Shown here piece by piece: positions 1-6,029 of a stretch of DNA of 8,458 bases. The notes beneath the pieces are model-generated. The model saw only the letters and a program-made list of their open reading frames with translations, was not told the DNA's origin and ran no database searches. Position 1 is the first letter of the stretch; the number at the start of each line of letters is the position of its first letter. Position numbers and translations under genes: made by a program. Origin of the DNA: Actinobacteria bacterium UBA4719 (GTDB lineage Bacteria; Actinomycetota; Actinomycetes; Actinomycetales; Dermatophilaceae); NCBI GenBank assembly GCA_002404345.1, contig DHJN01000211.1, forward strand, positions 12,775 through 21,232. The letters run 5' to 3'.

Positions 1-1416
1 TGACCGGTCTCGTCGATGGTCAGCGCGATCACCGCGGCACCGTGCTCCTTGACCACCGGCATGATCCGGGCGAAGCGCGAGCCCTCACCCTCGCCGTCCT
101 CGTAGTTGACGGAGTTGACCACCGCCCGCCCGCCCAGCAGCTCCAGGCCGGCCTCGACCACGGGCGGCTCGGTGGAGTCGAGCACCAGCGGCAGGGTGCT
201 TGAGGTGGCGAACCGGCTGACGATCTCCTTCATGTCCTGCACGCCGTCACGGCCGACGTAGTCGATGCAGACGTCGAGCAGGTGGGCCCCGTCCTTGGTC
301 TGGTTGCGGGCGATCTCGACGCACTCGTCCCAGCGGGGAGGCCAGCATCGCCTCCTTGAAAGCCTTGGAACCATTGGCATTCGTGCGCTCGCCGATCGAC
401 AGGAACGAGGTGTCCTGGCGGAAGGGCACCGCGGAGTACAACGAGGCGACGCCGTGCTCGGGTCGGGGTCGGCGCGCCTTGATGGGCGACCCAGCAACGG
501 CCTTGACGACCTCTGCAAGGTGGGCGGGCGTCGTACCGCAGCAGCCACCGACCAGGGAGAGCCCGAACTCCTTGACGAACTGCGTGTGCGCGGCTGCGAG
601 CTGCTCGGGAGAGAGCGGGTATGCCGCGCCCTCCTTGGTCAGCATGGGCAGCCCGGCATTGGGCATGCAGCTGACCGGGATGCGGGAGTGCCGCGACAGA
701 TGGCGCAGGTGCTCGCTCATCTCGGCCGGGCCCGTCGCGCAGTTGAGCCCGATCGCGTCGATCCCGAGCGGCTCCAGGGCGGTCAGTGCCGCGCCGATCT
801 CGGAGCCCATGAGCATGGTCCCGGTCGTCTCGACCGTGACATGGACGATGACCGGCAAGTTCTCGCCAGCGGCAGCAAGTGCGCGTTTGGAACCGATCAC
901 GGCAGCCTTGGCCTGCAACAGGTCCTGGGACGTCTCGATCAGGATGACGTCGACACCGCCGTCGATCAGCCCGCGGGCCTGCTCGGCATACGCGTCGCGC
1001 AGGGTCGCAAAGGCGACGTGGCCCAGCGAGGGCAGCTTGGTGCCGGGCCCCATGGAGCCGATCGCGAACCGCGGATGCTCAGGAGTCGACCACGCCTGGG
1101 CGGCTGCGGCGGCTATACGTGCCCCGGACTCGGCGAGCTCGTAGATGCGATCGGAGATGTCGTACTCGCCGAGGTTGGCCAGGTTCGCGCCGAACGTATT
1201 GGTCTCGACCGCATCGACCCCCACGGCGAAGTACTCGTCGTGGACGCCTCTGACGATCTCTGGGCGGGTGATGTTAAGGATCTCGTTGCAGCCCTCGTGA
1301 CCCTGGAAATCGTCCAGGGACGGATCCGCTGCCTGGAGCATGGTGCCCATCGCGCCGTCGGCGACGAGGACCCGCTCGGCAAGAGCGGTACGGAAGAGGT
1401 CGGAGCGGCTGCTCAA
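1..1416 (-). CDS. metH: Cobalamin-dependent methionine synthase, N-terminal part, frameshifted and cut by window edge
   Basis: MetH transfers a methyl group from 5-methyltetrahydrofolate via cobalamin to homocysteine, the last step of cytoplasmic methionine synthesis. Residues about 1-310 are the homocysteine-binding barrel: DGAMGTMLQ near 20-28, GLNCATGP with Cys226, and GGCCGTTP with Cys292/Cys293, the expected three zinc-binding cysteines. The pterin-binding domain begins near residue 335 (SFLSIGERTNANGSKAF). At 335-338 a run of four G (C on the coding strand) shifts the frame. Removing one base restores RWDECVEIARNQTKDGAHLL and an open frame to base 1 (DVCIDYVGRDG, LDSTEPPV, VNSVNYEDGEG, ALTIDETG). 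The cobalamin and activation domains lie outside the window. The start is TTG at 1416-1414, chosen because GAGAAGG sits 8 nt upstream and the product begins as family members do. It is divergent from the PAC2 gene. The frameshift may be a sequencing error or a real inactivation. Confidence 0.95.
335..338 (-). other. One-base frameshift in metH at a GGGG homopolymer
   Basis: On the coding strand the run reads TCC-C-CGC-TGG. The upstream frame (Ala-Ser, residues 359-360) and the downstream frame (Arg-Trp-Asp-Glu-Cys) join with family-like spacing if one C is removed. Without correction the reading frame ends at 247 after about 29 unrelated Arg/Pro-rich residues. A homopolymer indel is the simplest reading. 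Confidence 0.9.
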
Positions 1417-1491
1417 TGTATCGGCCTTCTCAGTAGGAGGGAATGTGTCGGCCTCCGCAGAGGGATTGGGTCAGTCTGAGCGAAGTCTATC

Positions 1492-1510
1492 GGCGGGGTG
1501 TGAACCCGCC
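1492..1510. repeat. Inverted repeat in the metH/PAC2 intergenic region
   Basis: The sequence GGCGGGGTGTGAACCCGCC has perfect 6-bp arms and a 7-nt centre. It is too far from either gene end to be a terminator and lies between divergent genes, so an operator is the more natural reading. GC-rich DNA yields such short palindromes by chance. Confidence 0.4.
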
Positions 1511-1557
1511 CAACCAGGATTCCGTAGTCTGGTCACCTCAGCCAACTCAGCAGCTAC

Positions 1558-1562
1558 GGAGG
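1558..1562 (+). promoter_or_regulatory. Ribosome binding site of the PAC2 gene
   Basis: GGAGG lies 6 nt before the GTG at 1569-1571. It decides this start over the upstream in-frame ATG at 1443, whose extra 42 residues look unlike the family and run through the intergenic palindrome. Confidence 0.8.
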
Positions 1563-1568
1563 CACCCG

Positions 1569-2423
1569 GTGATCGAGCTCGCGGACGTGCCAGAACTGCG
1601 CGACCCGATCATGATCGCCGCCTTTGAGGGCTGGAACGACGCAGGCGAGGCGGCCACAGCGGCGATCGAGCACCTCACCGAGGTCTGGAACGCCGAGCCG
1701 GTCGCGGCAATCGATCCCGAGGACTACTACGACTTCCAGGTCAGCCGTCCCCACATCATCCTGGATGACGGCAAACGTCGCATCAGCTGGCCCACGACCC
1801 GCATCCTGTTGGCCACGTCCACCTCGCTGAACCGCGACATCATCCTCGTCCAGGGCATCGAGCCGTCGACGCGCTGGCGCTCGTTCACCATTGAGCTGCT
1901 CGAGTTCGCCCAACAGATCGGTGTCACCATGTTCGTGACACTGGGCGCCCTGCTCGCCGATGTGCCGCACACCCGGCCCCTTCCCGTCACCGCCACCTCA
2001 GAGCACGAGGACGTCGTTGCGCGCTTCTCCCTCGAACCCAGCAAGTACGAAGGCGCCACCGGCATCGTCGGGGTCCTGGCCGACGCGGCCGGCCAGGCGG
2101 ACCTGCCCTCGCTGTCCTGCTGGGCTGCGGTTCCGCACTATGCGGGAGGCACCCCGTCACCCAAGGCCACCCTCGGGCTCATCACCAGGCTGGAGGAGCT
2201 GCTCGACCTGACCGTCCCGCACGGCGACCTCACCGAGCAGTCGCGGGCATGGGAGCACGGAGTGGATGAGCTGGCTGAGTCCGATGACGAGGTGGCGGAG
2301 TACATCCACTCGCTCGAGCAGGCCCAGGACACCGTGGACCTCCCGGAGGCCAGCGGTGACGCCATCGCGCGCGAGTTCGAGCGCTACCTGCGCCGTCGCG
2401 GCGAGGACCCGCCCGCCGGTTAG
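1569..2423 (+). CDS. PAC2 family protein (proteasome assembly chaperone 2-like)
   Basis: The 284-residue product belongs to the PAC2 (DUF75) family, related to the eukaryotic chaperone that helps assemble 20S proteasome rings. Actinobacterial members are soluble and their role is not settled. Visible family features are the N-terminal strand and glycine turn PIMIAAFEGWNDAGEAA (about residues 12-28), GIEPSTRWRSF near 97-107, and the conserved LGALLADVPHTRPLPV segment near 127-142. A charged helical tail (HSLEQAQDT to FERYLRRRGED) ends the protein. The start is GTG with a good Shine-Dalgarno. The gene is divergent from metH and convergent with mshC. Its TAG stop lies in a 27-nt tandem duplication, so a second in-frame TAG follows nine codons later. 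The family assignment is firm; a proteasome-linked function is inference from homology. Confidence 0.9.
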   Translation: MIELADVPELRDPIMIAAFEGWNDAGEAATAAIEHLTEVWNAEPVAAIDPEDYYDFQVSRPHIILDDGKRRISWPTTRILLATSTSLNRDIILVQGIEPSTRWRSFTIELLEFAQQIGVTMFVTLGALLADVPHTRPLPVTATSEHEDVVARFSLEPSKYEGATGIVGVLADAAGQADLPSLSCWAAVPHYAGGTPSPKATLGLITRLEELLDLTVPHGDLTEQSRAWEHGVDELAESDDEVAEYIHSLEQAQDTVDLPEASGDAIAREFERYLRRRGEDPPAG

Positions 2424-2470
2424 AGCCGTATGACCAGGAGCGCCGGTTAGAGCCGTATGCCGAGGAGCGC
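2414..2470. repeat. 27-nt tandem duplication over the convergent stop codons of PAC2 and mshC
   Basis: The 19-mer CGCCGGTTAGAGCCGTATG occurs at 2414-2432 and again at 2441-2459, an offset of 27. Aligning 2414-2443 with 2441-2470 gives 28 matches in 30 positions. Each copy holds TTAG, in which TAG is the PAC2 stop (used in copy 1, 2421-2423) and TTA is TAA on the minus strand, the mshC stop (used in copy 2, 2449-2447). Both genes therefore have two in-frame stops nine codons apart. Confidence 0.95.
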
Positions 2471-3736
2471 ATCGAGCGCACGCCCGACAAGCCCGGGGGC
2501 ACCGAGCTCTATGCCGACGAGCTCGAGACCGCCCGGGTCGGTTCCTTCCTGCTCCAGGCTCGCTGTGACCCACTCGTCCACCGCGGCCAGGGCGCCCGGC
2601 GCGTCGAGGTCGTTCGCGAGACACTCGCGGATGCGTGCAATGGTCGAGTCTGCCGACGGGCCACCGTTGCCGGACAACCCCGCGCGCCACGTCGCCAGTC
2701 GTTGCTGGGCGTCGAGCAGTGTCTGGCCGGTCCACTCCCAGGGGGTGCGGTAGTGGTGCGCCAGAACGGCCAACCGGATGGCCATCGGATCGATCCCTGA
2801 CCCCCGCAGCGTCGAGACGAGGACGAGGTTGCCCTTCGACTTGCTCATCTTCTGGCCGTCGAGCCCGACCATGGCCTGGTGGACGTAGGCCCGCGCGAAC
2901 GGCGAAATGCCGGTGATACCGCAGGCCTGAACCGCACTCATCTCGTGGTGAGGGAAGACCAGGTCCGTGCCGCCCCCCTGCACGTCGAAGGTCATGCCGA
3001 GGTAGTCCAGGGCGATGGTCGTGCATTCGATGTGCCACCCGGGTCGACCGTCACCGAGGTCGCCGCCGGGCCAGGACGGTTCGCCGGCCCGCGCGGCGCG
3101 CCAGAGCAACGGGTCCAGGGCATCGAGCTTGCCCGCACGTTCTGGGTCACCCCCGCGCTCGGCGTAGACCGCCATCATCTGGTCCCGGTCCCACAAGGAA
3201 ACCGACCCGAAGTCCGGGGTGGACGAGAGATCGAAGTAGATGTCGCAGGCTTCTGCGGCCCCCTCGCCCTCGGGAAGCTCCACGCGGTATGCCGTGCCGC
3301 TGTTCAGCAGGTCGGTCACTACCTTGACGACGGACGGCACGCCCTCCACGGCGCCGATGTAGTAGTCCGGGGCGATCACCCCCAAGGCGGTCATGTCCTC
3401 GCGAAAGAGAGCAATCTCCATGTCTGCCAACGCCTGCCACCGGACGCCGTCGCGCCGGGCACGAACGAGCAAGGGGTCGTCCACGTCGGTGACGTTCTGG
3501 ACGTAGAGCACCTCGTGGCCTGCGTCGCGCAAGGCTCGACCCAACAGGTCGAAGGTCACATAAGTCGCGGCATGGCCGATGTGGGTGGCGTCATACGGGG
3601 TGATCCCGCAGACGTACATGCGTGCAGTGCCGTCCGGTGTCAGCTCACGCACGGCTCCGGATGCGTTGTCATGCACACGAACCGGCAGCCCGGTGCCGGG
3701 CACAGCAGGAATGAACGGGGACGGCCAGGATTTCAC
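2447..3736 (-). CDS. mshC: Cysteine:1D-myo-inosityl 2-amino-2-deoxy-alpha-D-glucopyranoside ligase (mycothiol ligase MshC)
   Basis: MshC activates cysteine with ATP and joins it to GlcN-inositol, the third step of mycothiol synthesis; mycothiol is the main low-molecular-weight thiol of actinomycetes. The 429-residue protein is a class I cysteinyl-tRNA-synthetase-like enzyme: PYDATHIGH (HIGH motif, residues 47-55), [12 protein letters not shown] (78-89), WHIECT (234-239), FPHHEMS (261-267) and KMSKS (296-300). Cys43, Cys238 and His263 match the zinc ligands expected in MshC. The [13 protein letters not shown] wording and lack of a tRNA anticodon domain separate it from CysS. The start is GTG at 3736. 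No strong Shine-Dalgarno precedes it, but TAGGCT sits 6 nt upstream, as in leaderless actinobacterial promoters. It is last in the likely operon. The coding frame is intact, and the 3' end lies in a tandem duplication. Confidence 0.97.
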   Translation of the reverse strand: MKSWPSPFIPAVPGTGLPVRVHDNASGAVRELTPDGTARMYVCGITPYDATHIGHAATYVTFDLLGRALRDAGHEVLYVQNVTDVDDPLLVRARRDGVRWQALADMEIALFREDMTALGVIAPDYYIGAVEGVPSVVKVVTDLLNSGTAYRVELPEGEGAAEACDIYFDLSSTPDFGSVSLWDRDQMMAVYAERGGDPERAGKLDALDPLLWRAARAGEPSWPGGDLGDGRPGWHIECTTIALDYLGMTFDVQGGGTDLVFPHHEMSAVQACGITGISPFARAYVHQAMVGLDGQKMSKSKGNLVLVSTLRGSGIDPMAIRLAVLAHHYRTPWEWTGQTLLDAQQRLATWRAGLSGNGGPSADSTIARIRECLANDLDAPGALAAVDEWVTASLEQEGTDPGGLELVGIELGAPGLVGRALDALLGIRL

Positions 3737-3742
3737 CTGCTG

Positions 3743-3748
3743 AGCCTA
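3743..3748 (-). promoter_or_regulatory. Possible leaderless -10 element for mshC
   Basis: TAGGCT on the minus strand ends 6 nt before the GTG start, the spacing expected when transcription begins at the start codon. No convincing -35 is seen. It might give mshC its own transcript within the operon; co-transcription alone is an equally good explanation. Confidence 0.25.
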
Positions 3749-3810
3749 ACTGGGGTCGGCCACAGGGGTGGCCGGGGTACTGCCGGCTACAGGGGTGGCC
3801 ACGGCACGGC
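3749..3810. repeat. Diverged 27-nt duplication of the 3' end of the SCO1664-family gene
   Basis: CGGCYACAGGGGTGGCC occurs at 3757-3773 and 3784-3800, an offset of 27. Read in the gene's frame, the final codons for PAVPWPPL-stop are followed at once by codons for PAVPRPPL-Trp. Over 27 nt there are 6 differences: four are synonymous third-position changes, one is Trp to Arg, and one is the TAG stop to TGG. The same frame then stays open to a TGA at 3735-3733 that overlaps the mshC GTG start as GTGA. Confidence 0.85.
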
Positions 3811-4617
3811 AGGTCCACGGCTGTTGGGCCCGGGGAACCGCCGGGTGGTGAGCAAGCTCGCGATACGCCGGCCGACAGCTTCGACCTCGGCCGCCGACAA
3901 CAGCCCGTTGAGGGTCCTCGACACGGGGGTGCGCGGGTTGCTCAACCATCCGGACAGGGCTTCCAGCCTGGCCAGCTCAGTCTCCGGCAGCGGCTGGCCC
4001 ACCCATCCCCACAGCACTGTGCGCAGCTTGGGCTCGGCGTGACAGCTGACACCGTGATCGAACCCCCACAGCGAGCCGGACTGGTCCAACACCAGATGGG
4101 AGCCCTTGCGGTCAGCATTGTTGATAACCACGTCGAACACCGCAGCCGCGGCCAGCTCGGGCCGGTCCGCGTGGGCCACGACGACGGGCGTGCCATCGGC
4201 CAGCTGTGCCTCGAGGACGGGCAGCCAGCCCTGCCCAAGCTCCGCCGGGCTCACCACGTCGATGAGGCTCTGGGTGGCACCCTCGACGGCGTCAACCCAC
4301 AGCTGGACCGAGCCGGGTCCGAGCGGTCCCTCCCTCAAGACCGTTGGGGGCACAAGGTTCCAGCCGCCGACAGCCGACAGTACGAACGCCGCTGCCTCAC
4401 GTTCGGCGAGGGTCCCGTCCGGGAAGTCCCAGAGCGACCGCTCCCCCTCGATGGGCTTGTAGATCACCCGCGTCCGGATGTCACCCAGCTCGAGCCGCCC
4501 ACGCAGTGCCACATTGCTGGCATCCACCAGGCGGCCCTCGAGTTCGATCTCGCCGAACGTCAGGACGTCGAGGACCAGGGCGATCTCTTCCTGCGTCGAG
4601 GGCGCGGGCAGATTCAT
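3787..4617 (-). CDS. SCO1664-family protein, PI3/4-kinase-like fold, function unknown
   Basis: This 276-residue protein matches the actinobacterial SCO1664 family, distantly similar to phosphatidylinositol 3/4-kinases. Kinase-like landmarks are IYKP with Lys54 (candidate ATP-binding lysine), an acidic helix DGTLAEREAAAFVLS at 67-81, INNADRKGSHLV at 165-176 in the catalytic-loop position, and WGFDHGV at 184-190 resembling the metal-binding DFG segment. No substrate is known, and lipid or protein kinase activity is inference. The ATG at 4617 is chosen because family-like sequence begins there and AGGA lies 3 nt upstream; a longer frame reaches back into the DUF3090 gene. It follows that gene by 17 nt and precedes mshC by 50 nt. 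The TAG stop sits in a 27-nt duplication. Reading through it would add 17 residues and end in a GTGA overlap with mshC. Confidence 0.85.
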   Translation of the reverse strand: MNLPAPSTQEEIALVLDVLTFGEIELEGRLVDASNVALRGRLELGDIRTRVIYKPIEGERSLWDFPDGTLAEREAAAFVLSAVGGWNLVPPTVLREGPLGPGSVQLWVDAVEGATQSLIDVVSPAELGQGWLPVLEAQLADGTPVVVAHADRPELAAAAVFDVVINNADRKGSHLVLDQSGSLWGFDHGVSCHAEPKLRTVLWGWVGQPLPETELARLEALSGWLSNPRTPVSRTLNGLLSAAEVEAVGRRIASLLTTRRFPGPNSRGPAVPWPPL

Positions 4618-4634
4618 CTTTCCTGGGTCGGTGC

Positions 4635-5189
4635 TCAGCGCTTGTAACCGTTGGCGCGAGGGCAGATGTGCCCGGTCGGGTCGAGGGGGCCGCCACAGAA
4701 CGGGCACGGCGGCCGCCCGGCGGCAACGACCTTGCTGCATCGACGGGCGAAGGCCCGGGCTTGGGCAGGCTCGATCACGACGCGCAGGACCGTCTCGGAG
4801 TCACCAGGATGCTCCGGCTCCAGCGTGGGCGCGCCCTCCTCATCGACCTCGAGCCCCTCCTGCCCGTCATGGCACTCCACGATGACGACCCGGCGTTCGG
4901 CGTCCCAGCCGAGGCTCATCGTGCCGACCCGGAACTCGTCCTCTATAGGGATGGCCAGAGGGGCGACGTCCTCAAATGCCTCGGCAACGACATCCGCAGC
5001 CTCACCAGCGGCGAAGTCGTCAAGCAGGTCGTTGACCCGGTCGGCGAGCGTGGTGAGCTGTTGCTTCTCCAGCGACACGGTGGCCAGCCGTGACCCGGCG
5101 CTGGCCTGGAGGAAGAAGGTCCGTTGCCCGGGTGGCCCGACAGTGCCCGCAACGAACCGGTCTGGTGGGTCGAACTCAAGGACCGGCAT
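4635..5189 (-). CDS. DUF3090 family protein with C-terminal zinc-binding motif
   Basis: This 184-residue protein belongs to the actinobacterial DUF3090 family, whose function is unknown. The N-terminal signature DPPDRFVAGTVGPPGQRTFFL (residues 7-27) is highly typical. A conserved helix around EKQQLTTLADRVNDLLDDF and the strand MSLGWDAERRVVIVECH follow. The last 23 residues carry CPFC (162-165), then His174 and Cys176, a compact zinc-ribbon-like CxxC...HxC site. The start is ATG at 5189: the reading frame continues upstream, but only as a repeated LSPPT segment made by the neighbouring gene's tandem repeat, which is not coding in this frame. It begins 10 nt after the phosphomutase stop and ends 17 nt before the SCO1664-family gene, so translational coupling is likely. 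I see no strong Shine-Dalgarno. Confidence 0.9.
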   Translation of the reverse strand: MPVLEFDPPDRFVAGTVGPPGQRTFFLQASAGSRLATVSLEKQQLTTLADRVNDLLDDFAAGEAADVVAEAFEDVAPLAIPIEDEFRVGTMSLGWDAERRVVIVECHDGQEGLEVDEEGAPTLEPEHPGDSETVLRVVIEPAQARAFARRCSKVVAAGRPPCPFCGGPLDPTGHICPRANGYKR

Positions 5190-5199
5190 ACGGTCGACT

Positions 5200-5988
5200 T
5201 TAGTTGGTGGACTCAGCGTTGGTGGACTCAGCGTTGGTGGACTCAGCGTTGGTGGACTCAGCGTTGGTGGACTCAGCGTTGGTGGAGCCCGCATCGCCGC
5301 CCACGGGCGCGTCACCGTGCGGTGATGGGGACGGCACGATCGTGGACAGGTCGGTCCCGCCGTCGTTGAGTCGGACCAGGAAGGGGCGCCGATCGGTGTA
5401 GCTCACGACCGACAACGACGCCGGACCCACCATGATCCTCTGGAAGTGGTCCAGATGTGCCCCGACCGCGTCGGCCAGGATCGACTTGATGACGTCGCCG
5501 TGGGAGACCAGCGCCCACATCGCCCCTGGTCCGTGTTCGGCACTCACGCGGGCGTCGATGTCGCGGACGGCTTGCAGGCCGCGCGCCTGCATCTCGGCGA
5601 TGGACTCCCCCATGAACGCCTCGCTGTCGGGGAACCGCGCAGCGCTCGGCTGGTCCTGCACCAGGCGCCACAAGGGCTCCTTGGCCAGCTCCGTGAGCGA
5701 CCCGCCAGTCCAGGCGCCATAACGACATTCGCCGACACGCTCGTCCGTCTGCACGGTGACGTCGACCAGTGCACTCACCAGGATCTGCGCGGTCTCGACG
5801 CATCGTTGCAGAGGGCTGGAGACGACGGCACGGATCGGCATACCTCGCAGGCGCTCGGCCAGATCAGCGGCCTGTCCGCGCCCGATGTCGTCAAGGCCAA
5901 CGCCCTGCGTCCACCCCGCCAGCGTTCCGTTGGCGTTGGATGTGGTGCGTCCATGGCGGATCAGCAGGCAGGTTGGCACGGACGCCAC
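5200..5988 (-). CDS. Histidine phosphatase superfamily protein, MSMEG_4193-type phosphomutase
   Basis: The protein (262 residues from GTG 5988) is a phosphoglycerate-mutase-like histidine phosphatase. RHG at 11-13 supplies the phosphorylated His12; Arg62 (SSPLQRCVETA), acid-base Glu87 (VGEC) and second histidine His163 (LVSHGDV) complete the site. The substrate is unknown; a phosphatase is as likely as a mutase. A second GTG at 5979-5977 may be the true start: it removes three residues, fits family N-termini, and has TAAAGT 7 nt upstream, suggesting a leaderless message. The C-terminus has a disordered-looking Ser/Pro/Gly stretch and then repeated ESTNA units from five and a half identical 15-nt repeats, a tail not typical of the family. 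It is first in the likely operon with the DUF3090 gene, the SCO1664-family gene and mshC, and is divergent from corA. Confidence 0.9.
   Translation of the reverse strand: MASVPTCLLIRHGRTTSNANGTLAGWTQGVGLDDIGRGQAADLAERLRGMPIRAVVSSPLQRCVETAQILVSALVDVTVQTDERVGECRYGAWTGGSLTELAKEPLWRLVQDQPSAARFPDSEAFMGESIAEMQARGLQAVRDIDARVSAEHGPGAMWALVSHGDVIKSILADAVGAHLDHFQRIMVGPASLSVVSYTDRRPFLVRLNDGGTDLSTIVPSPSPHGDAPVGGDAGSTNAESTNAESTNAESTNAESTNAESTN
5203..5292. repeat. 15-nt tandem repeat at the 3' end of the phosphomutase gene
   Basis: Five perfect copies of GTTGGTGGACTCAGC occupy 5203-5277. A sixth unit at 5278-5292 keeps its first nine bases and then diverges (GCCCGC). On the coding strand each unit encodes AESTN, and the last diverged unit encodes AGSTN. 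The array ends directly at the TAA stop (5202-5200). Exact copy identity points to recent slippage; multiples of 15 keep the frame whatever the copy number. Confidence 0.97.
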
Positions 5989-6015
5989 TTTACGGCGACT
6001 GTGTGCATGCGTCCC
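5987..6015 (-). promoter_or_regulatory. Candidate leaderless promoter of the phosphomutase operon
   Basis: On the minus strand GGGACG (6015-6010), a 17-nt spacer and TAAAGT (5992-5987) precede the GTG at 5979 by 7 nt, so transcription could start at that codon. The -10 matches the consensus at four of six positions and the -35 is poor. It lies in the very short divergent gap to corA. Confidence 0.3.
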
Positions 6016-6029
6016 GAATCCGTGATGCC

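Larger units (their letters stand above)
1417..1568. promoter_or_regulatory. Divergent metH / PAC2 intergenic control region
   Basis: These 152 nt separate the two divergent starts. A perfect inverted repeat with 6-bp arms, GGCGGG(1492-1497)-7 nt-CCCGCC(1505-1510), sits in the middle. Weak sigma70-like candidates flank it. For metH on the minus strand there is TTGGGC (1513-1508), an 18-nt spacer and TAGACT (1489-1484). For PAC2 on the plus strand there is TGAACC (1501-1506), an 18-nt spacer and TAGTCT (1525-1530). The palindrome overlaps both candidates, so it could be a shared operator, but this is inference from weak matches. I looked for a cobalamin riboswitch, common before metH in some bacteria, and saw no convincing B12 box. 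Confidence 0.3.

Noticed and set aside
335..338. Programmed ribosomal frameshift in metH
   Set aside because: I know of no such event in MetH, no stimulatory structure is evident, and a homopolymer indel is simpler.
265..1479. Long plus-strand reading frame of about 404 codons antisense to metH
   Set aside because: It is a GC-rich mirror of metH with no recognisable domain, and its Arg/Gly/Asp-rich composition is typical of shadow frames.
1417..1560. Cobalamin or SAM riboswitch upstream of metH
   Set aside because: No B12-box-like sequence or recognisable SAM riboswitch core could be found on the minus strand; a covariance-model search would settle it.
1443..1568. N-terminal extension of the PAC2 gene from the ATG at 1443
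   Set aside because: The 42 extra residues look unlike the family, and a strong GGAGG precedes the GTG at 1569.
2421..2459. Rho-independent terminator in the PAC2/mshC junction
   Set aside because: Only about 3 bp of stem can form in each repeat copy and no T-run follows.
2879..4042. Long plus-strand reading frame of about 387 codons antisense to mshC and the SCO1664-family gene
   Set aside because: It spans two well-supported genes on the other strand, has no family features, and continues across their intergenic repeat.
5203..5292. CRISPR array
   Set aside because: The units are contiguous 15-mers without spacers and encode an in-frame protein tail.
5190..5315. N-terminal extension of the DUF3090 gene with repeated LSPPT
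   Set aside because: This is the neighbouring gene's 15-nt repeat read in another frame, and the DUF3090 family signature begins just after the ATG at 5189.
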